The position numbers and the translations under genes are program-made. Below are positions 59,234 through 64,000 of a stretch of 64,000 nucleotides of DNA, one piece after another (position 1 is the first letter of the stretch; the number at the start of each line of letters is the position of its first letter). The notes beneath the pieces are model-generated. The model searched no databases. It was not told the origin of the DNA and was given only the letters and a program-made list of their open reading frames with translations. Where the stretch lies: the NCBI RefSeq assembly GCF_002367995.1, contig NZ_AP018207.1:8099366-8163365 (forward strand), read 5' to 3'. Source of the stretch: Calothrix brevissima NIES-22. Lineage in GTDB: Bacteria; Cyanobacteriota; Cyanobacteriia; Cyanobacteriales; Nostocaceae.

Positions 59234-60511
59234 CTAGGCATCTGGTAGTTGTTTCTCTAGCAGCCGGAGAGGTACATATAAATAGCCCCCGGCTGTTGCT
59301 AGCATAGTCAGTATTCCCATCACTACAAATAACAGGGCAATCCCGTGTCCTCGCCCCACACCGATGATGCGTCCGATGCTTCCCGCTAGCGGCCCTTCAA
59401 TGGCAAGCAATGGTTCAAAAACGCGATCGGCTAACGGCCCGGCAACGAGATATGCTAAAGGTAAAGATGCCCATGCAAGCATCCGCCGCACGGCAAAGAC
59501 ACGTCCTTGCACAGCAGGCGTAATTTTATGTTGCCAAATAGCTTGGTCACAGCCATCGATAATAGGTACTAGGAAGAAGTAAATAAAACTGGTTGCTAAA
59601 AATACTGGGATAACAGGCTGTAATCCAGCAATTAGTATGCATAGCCCACCTAAAAATGTGTAGCCAAGTACACCTAGAATGCGGTTTTTCGGGCCACCCC
59701 ACAAACTCATCAAAAGACTGCCTAACAACATACCACTCCCGCCAATAGATAACACCGTACCAAGCACAGCAGCCGAAGCAAAGGCTAGCACTAACGGTGT
59801 AACTAGCACGGTAACAACTCCTAAAAAGAAATTGCTCACAGCAAAAAATATTAACAGTCCTAATAGTCCAGCTTGTGCAGTGATGTATGTCCAACCATAG
59901 GTGATTTCATCCCACAGCTTGGCTTTCTGCTGCTGATTCTCTACAGAAATTTTCGGTTTGGGAAATCCGATAAGTAACAGTGTAAATAAGGCAAAAATAA
60001 AAGTAGCGCAATCAATCAGAATTACGCCTTGAAGCTGTATAGTAACAATTAATGCTCCTGCTAAAATGGGTGAAAACAACTGTGAAGCTGCCTCTGCCAT
60101 GTTTACAATACCGCTAGCTCGACCGAGATGTTGTTTGGGGACGAGTAGGGAAGTTGTAGCAGCATAGGCTGGCCATTGGAAAGCAATGAAACTTGAACTA
60201 ACTGCCACAGCAAGGTAAATGTGCCAGACTTGGAGATGATTGGTAAACAGCAATAATGCGATCGCTAATGTACTCAATCCTGCCCCAGCATCGGCCAGCA
60301 ACATACAATAGCGTCTATCCCAGCGATCCACAAGCACACCAGCTAAAGGTGATATCAAAATGCCTGGTAGCATAGCGAACAAAGAAATCATGGCGAATTG
60401 AGTCACCGCTCCAGTGCTTTGATATACCCAAACACCTAGCGCAAATCTAGTCATACCGGAGCCAATCAGCGAGATAAATTGACCGAACCAGATCAAGATA
60501 AATACCTGCAT
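59234..60511 (-). CDS. MFS exporter (EntS/MFS_3 type)
   Basis: 425 aa, ~12 membrane helices (starting VFILIWFGQFISLIGSGM). The A-motif-like loop GVLVDRWDRRYCMLLADAGA is typical of MFS_3 exporters such as EntS. It starts 4 bp after the aldo/keto reductase gene in the same operon as the NRPS, so it is the likely exporter of the NRPS product. Confidence 0.9.
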   Translation of the reverse strand: MQVFILIWFGQFISLIGSGMTRFALGVWVYQSTGAVTQFAMISLFAMLPGILISPLAGVLVDRWDRRYCMLLADAGAGLSTLAIALLLFTNHLQVWHIYLAVAVSSSFIAFQWPAYAATTSLLVPKQHLGRASGIVNMAEAASQLFSPILAGALIVTIQLQGVILIDCATFIFALFTLLLIGFPKPKISVENQQQKAKLWDEITYGWTYITAQAGLLGLLIFFAVSNFFLGVVTVLVTPLVLAFASAAVLGTVLSIGGSGMLLGSLLMSLWGGPKNRILGVLGYTFLGGLCILIAGLQPVIPVFLATSFIYFFLVPIIDGCDQAIWQHKITPAVQGRVFAVRRMLAWASLPLAYLVAGPLADRVFEPLLAIEGPLAGSIGRIIGVGRGHGIALLFVVMGILTMLATAGGYLYVPLRLLEKQLPDA

Positions 60512-60515
60512 TTGT

Positions 60516-61721
60516 TTAGACAGATAAAGGTATGTTCATTTGATCTGCGAGTTTTGCTATGTCAAAAGTCCAATTATCATTACCTATATTCATAGCCTTT
60601 AAAACTGCGATGATTGAATGAGTGAGTTCTGAGAATTTCTCCCGATCTAGAGGTGAAACAGCCGTCAGAGTTAAGTTCTCTTCTATATGTTCTAAGGTTT
60701 TCATCCCCACAAGAGCAGTCAAGATACCAGGTGCGCTGCGGGTGTACTGAAGTGCACGTTGACAGTCTGTATGGATGTCACTAAAAGCGGAGGCGATATG
60801 TTGGGGAATATTGCCCACAACCTGTCCTTGACACAGAGAACTGCTGGCGATGGGGATAATGCCTAAATTATAAGCAGCTGCTAAAATTGGGACTTCTGTT
60901 TCTCCAAGCTTTTGAGTTGGTGCAACAAGTGCTTCTAGCATTGCCATATTGAAGGGAAATTGGATAAACCGGAATCTATCCTTCTTATTTCTAGCCACTG
61001 CTTGCGCTAAGGACTTTGCCCTTGCTAAATCTAAATGTTCTTTTGCAGTCAAAGGTACACGCAAGCCACTGTATGTTGCTAAACCGTAAGCTGCAATTTT
61101 TCCTTCATCTGCGGCTGCTTCTAGAAACTTAAAGGCGGACTGTAAGCGATGATAAAAGGTATCTGGTGCTACTTCTTGCAGTTGGGTTTCTGGGTTGTGG
61201 ATGTAGTACACATCAATTGTCTGTAACCCAAGGTTGCTAAGACTACTATTAAGCTGCTCTTGCAAAAATTCTGGATGTATGCAGTGTTCCTGTGCTACCA
61301 AGTCTGTCATCTTGATTTGAGAGTTGCTTGGCTCAACATACTTTTGATAAAACCAGTCTGCTGGGTTTTGATTGGGATGGGATAAAAAACCGCCTTTAGT
61401 ACAGATGATGAGTTCATCTCTTGATACCTCTCCCGATTTCACCAAATCTTGGATACTTTTTCCTACAGTTCGTTCGCTGTGCTGATAGCGATAGTTAATT
61501 GACGAATCAATCAGATTGATACCACGCCGAACTGATGCAACTACGGCTTGTGTCATTAGGGTGTCGGTTTGCTCATCGGCTTCACCAAGGTAGGTTCCTA
61601 AGCCAATAGAACTTGCAATTAATTCGCCAGCTACGCGAAAGTGATCTGATACACAGTCGTTTTTGTGTCGTTCTTGATAACGCCTTGTTCCTGCTGCTGT
61701 TGCTCTGCCTAATAGCATCAA
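60516..61721 (-). CDS. Aldo/keto reductase family protein
   Basis: 401 aa. The catalytic tetrad is visible: Asp and Tyr in NLIDSSINYRY, Lys in ICTKGGF and His in YYIHNPE. It is longer than usual AKRs (~330 aa), with an N-terminal leader of ~35 residues of uncertain start and an insert near 115-145. It lies in an operon between the NRPS (34-bp gap) and the MFS gene; a natural role is reduction of an aldehyde released by the NRPS reductase domain. Confidence 0.88.
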   Translation of the reverse strand: MMLLGRATAAGTRRYQERHKNDCVSDHFRVAGELIASSIGLGTYLGEADEQTDTLMTQAVVASVRRGINLIDSSINYRYQHSERTVGKSIQDLVKSGEVSRDELIICTKGGFLSHPNQNPADWFYQKYVEPSNSQIKMTDLVAQEHCIHPEFLQEQLNSSLSNLGLQTIDVYYIHNPETQLQEVAPDTFYHRLQSAFKFLEAAADEGKIAAYGLATYSGLRVPLTAKEHLDLARAKSLAQAVARNKKDRFRFIQFPFNMAMLEALVAPTQKLGETEVPILAAAYNLGIIPIASSSLCQGQVVGNIPQHIASAFSDIHTDCQRALQYTRSAPGILTALVGMKTLEHIEENLTLTAVSPLDREKFSELTHSIIAVLKAMNIGNDNWTFDIAKLADQMNIPLSV

Positions 61722-61755
61722 GTTACTCCTTATACAAATTAGCTAAATATGCTGA

Positions 61756-64000
61756 CTACAAAACCATTTTCTGATTCGGTTGGGGAGACTTTAAAAAACC
61801 CTTGTCAATTAGGTATGACAAGTAAGTAGAAAGTAACTGTTCGTTAACGGGTGGACAGGTTATGGAAGTTCCTGCAAGTCCATTGAGGGTATTTTGACAG
61901 TCAAATTGCAGTATTGCTGAGTTGGATGTTTCTGTGTGAGCTTCTGAGGAAGGAAGCAAGGATAATATTGGTGATAAAGCATGTTCTGGATCAATTTCCG
62001 CAACTTTCACCACTGTTTTTCGCCACTCTGCTGGGGAAATTGGTTGCAGGGGATAACCAAACTTTTTGAGTAAGTTACTGAGCATACTTGAGCGCAAAGG
62101 CTGGTGATTGACAAAATGGAATGCTTTGCCTAAAGATTCTTTTTGTTTAGATAAATGGGCGATCGCTCTGGTAAGATAATCCACAGGGGCAATATCTTCA
62201 ATCATCTCTACATCAGGTATACTTCCCAGTTGAATACAGCCAATAATCAGTTTGTACAAGAAGTCATTGGCATTAAACACACCAGTTTGGCTATGTCCAG
62301 ATACACGTCCGAGTCTGTAGATAGAAACAGGCAGACCGCGATCGCGGGCAATGCTAACTAACTTTTCGGCAACCCATTTACTCTGAGAATAGCCATCTGT
62401 CGGTATTTGGTAGTTATCTAAGCTGTCTTGTTCTCCAACTAAGAGCATTCCAGACTCAGCAGCTGAAGCGAAAACGCTGGTGGTAGAAATGAAATGTACA
62501 GGCTTGACTTTGATTTGACTGGCTAATCTCAAAACTTCCTGGGTTCCCAAAACATTCGCGGCTTTTAAGACAGAGTAGGGCGAAGTATGATGAACCCATG
62601 CACCATTATGATAAATAACATCTATTAACTCAGCCATTGTGTGAAACTGTTCTGGAGGTAATCCCAAAAGCGGTTGTGATAAATCTCCGACAACTGGGAT
62701 AATTCTGGAACTTTGAGATTCATCCCAAAGTAAATAAGATTGCAGACTATTCTTAATTCTCTCCTTACCCTCTGCTGTATGAGAAGCACGTACCAAGCAA
62801 TAGATGTCTGCATGAGTTTGCTGCAAAAGTTCATTCAGCAAAAAAGCGCCAATAAAGCCTGTAGCTCCAGTTAATAAAATACAAGTCGGCTCAGTGTTAT
62901 TCTCATGATATGAAGAAGCCGGAATAATTGTTGGATCGAGTACAGCTTCAGCTGTTAAATTCACAACAGTTTTTGCAACAATAGTAGAAGCTCCTGTTGT
63001 TTGAGCTATCTCAATACTTGGGGCTAATTCTGCAATCGTCGGCATTTCCAACAGACTACGCAAAGGTAGCTCAATTTGGAAAGTTTTTCGCAACAGGACA
63101 ACAAGTCGAGTAATTAGTAAAGAATTTCCGCCTAAATCGAAGAAGTTGTCATGTATTCCAATTTGCTCAATTCCCAGTATTTGAGTCCAAATTTTCGCTA
63201 GTAATTCCTCAATTTTTGTACGTGGTGCTATGTAAACTTCCTTGAGAGTAGATCGATTTTGCTCTGGTGCGGGTAATGCTTGGCGGTTTACTTTACCATT
63301 GGGTGTTAACGGTAAAGCTTCTAGGATGACAAACGCCGAAGGTAGCATGTAATCGGGTAGTTTCTGTTTAAGAAAATCCCGCAGTTCGCTACTGTTAGGA
63401 ACTTTTCCCGGCTTAGGAACTATGTAACCTACTAGGCTTTGATTTCCAGCGTGATTTTCTCTAGCTATGACTACAGTTTGCAGGACATCGGGATTTTGAG
63501 CTAAAATTGCCTCAATTTCTCCTATTTCAAGGCGAAAACCCCGAATTTTTACTTGCTCGTCAATTCTTCCCAGAAACTCAATATTTCCATCTGGTAAATA
63601 ACGTGCTAAATCCCCAGTTTTATATAATTTTGACTTTTCAAACGGGTTGGAGATAAATTTTTGCGCGGTTAATTCCGGACGGTTGAGATAACCCCTAGCT
63701 AAACCATCACCACCAATGTACAATTCCCCAGGAACTCCAATTGGTACAGGTTGTTGATGAATATCTAATAAATAAATCTGGGTATTAGCAATTGGACGCC
63801 CAATAGGAACATTGCTTTGGCTATGATAACTTTCACAATTATAGACGCTACTCCAAACTGTTCCTTCTGTGGGGCCGTATTCGTTGAACAGGGAAGTATG
63901 GGGTAAGAGTTGATAATGCAGTTGGACTAACTCTGGCGAACAAGACTCACCAGCCACAATCACAGTTTGCAGAGAAATCAACTGTTGTGGCTGGGCTTGT
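61756..64000 (-). CDS. Nonribosomal peptide synthetase, C-terminal part (A-PCP-reductase), runs off the window
   Basis: At least 747 codons; the frame stays open to the window edge, so the N-terminus is missing. Order: last part of an adenylation domain (NEYGPTEGTVWSS, GELYIGGDGLARGYLNRPEL, YKTGDLARYLPDG, PNGKVNRQALP), a carrier protein (DNFFDLGGNSLLITRL, Ser loaded with phosphopantetheine), then a terminal thioester reductase (LLTGATGFIGAFLLNELLQQ; the short-chain Tyr/Lys pair in GYSQSKWVAEKL). Reductase termini release the peptide as an aldehyde or alcohol. The amino acid selected cannot be read because the A3-A4 region is outside the window. Confidence 0.93.
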   Translation of the reverse strand, partial: QAQPQQLISLQTVIVAGESCSPELVQLHYQLLPHTSLFNEYGPTEGTVWSSVYNCESYHSQSNVPIGRPIANTQIYLLDIHQQPVPIGVPGELYIGGDGLARGYLNRPELTAQKFISNPFEKSKLYKTGDLARYLPDGNIEFLGRIDEQVKIRGFRLEIGEIEAILAQNPDVLQTVVIARENHAGNQSLVGYIVPKPGKVPNSSELRDFLKQKLPDYMLPSAFVILEALPLTPNGKVNRQALPAPEQNRSTLKEVYIAPRTKIEELLAKIWTQILGIEQIGIHDNFFDLGGNSLLITRLVVLLRKTFQIELPLRSLLEMPTIAELAPSIEIAQTTGASTIVAKTVVNLTAEAVLDPTIIPASSYHENNTEPTCILLTGATGFIGAFLLNELLQQTHADIYCLVRASHTAEGKERIKNSLQSYLLWDESQSSRIIPVVGDLSQPLLGLPPEQFHTMAELIDVIYHNGAWVHHTSPYSVLKAANVLGTQEVLRLASQIKVKPVHFISTTSVFASAAESGMLLVGEQDSLDNYQIPTDGYSQSKWVAEKLVSIARDRGLPVSIYRLGRVSGHSQTGVFNANDFLYKLIIGCIQLGSIPDVEMIEDIAPVDYLTRAIAHLSKQKESLGKAFHFVNHQPLRSSMLSNLLKKFGYPLQPISPAEWRKTVVKVAEIDPEHALSPILSLLPSSEAHTETSNSAILQFDCQNTLNGLAGTSITCPPVNEQLLSTYLSYLIDKGFLKSPQPNQKMVL

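Overview
The window comes from a filamentous, nitrogen-fixing (probably heterocyst-forming, Nostocales) cyanobacterium. The signs are the very frequent HIP1 octamer GCGATCGC, 7-bp short tandem repeats between genes, a CAAD domain (a cyanobacterial/plastid membrane module), HemJ, CofG, a PEP-CTERM protein, a Yfr1-like small RNA, CphB with a CphA2-type enzyme, and a vanadium-nitrogenase (vnf) region with Vup-type vanadate transport genes. No tRNA, rRNA or CRISPR array was seen.

Layout. 0-14 kb: a GH13 glucan-active enzyme, cyanophycinase (cphB) divergent from a short cyanophycin synthetase (cphA2 type), a secreted PEP-CTERM protein, a DUF4350/MoxR/DUF58 operon, and a PLP-dependent ACC-deaminase/D-cysteine desulfhydrase-like enzyme. 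14-17.6 kb: a LuxR-type regulator gene split by a 1.5-kb insertion sequence, then a repeat-rich spacer. 17.6-36 kb: cofG, a two-gene sensor operon whose first protein has an ethylene-receptor-like membrane domain, a nitrate/sulfonate-type ABC transporter, stress proteins (ChaB-domain protein, Dps), a branched-chain-amino-acid-type binding protein, hemJ, a DUF6671 protein, Yfr1, a Phd/PIN toxin-antitoxin pair, a nitroreductase, a 2OG-Fe(II) oxygenase and a TetR regulator.

36-58.6 kb is the core: an alternative-nitrogenase island. It holds vupABC, a homocitrate synthase (nifV), two Xre/PBP-type Mo-sensing regulators of the VnfR kind, two different Fe proteins, a VnfD alpha subunit, two VnfE paralogues, VnfN, VnfX and two molbindin (Mop) proteins. 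Two features stand out. The VnfD keeps every cofactor ligand but carries a C-terminal CAAD two-helix membrane domain in place of the VnfG fusion known from Anabaena variabilis. The second Fe protein, encoded just downstream of it, has Asn in place of the switch II Asp (Asp129 of A. vinelandii NifH). No vnfK and no vnfG lie in the window. Many parts occur in pairs (regulator, Fe protein, VnfE, and an unrecognised ~118-aa protein), so two modules seem to lie side by side: a conventional VnfH/E/N/X maturation set, and a VnfD-CAAD/VnfH2/Orf119 set of unknown function.

59-64 kb: the 3' part of an NRPS gene (adenylation-carrier-terminal reductase) in an operon with an aldo/keto reductase and an MFS exporter, truncated by the window end.

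Spacers are loaded with 7-bp repeats, a 194-bp MITE with 9-bp target duplications (two copies), foldback elements with GGGAGCATCCC ends (three copies), and small elements with TGCGTAAGT ends.
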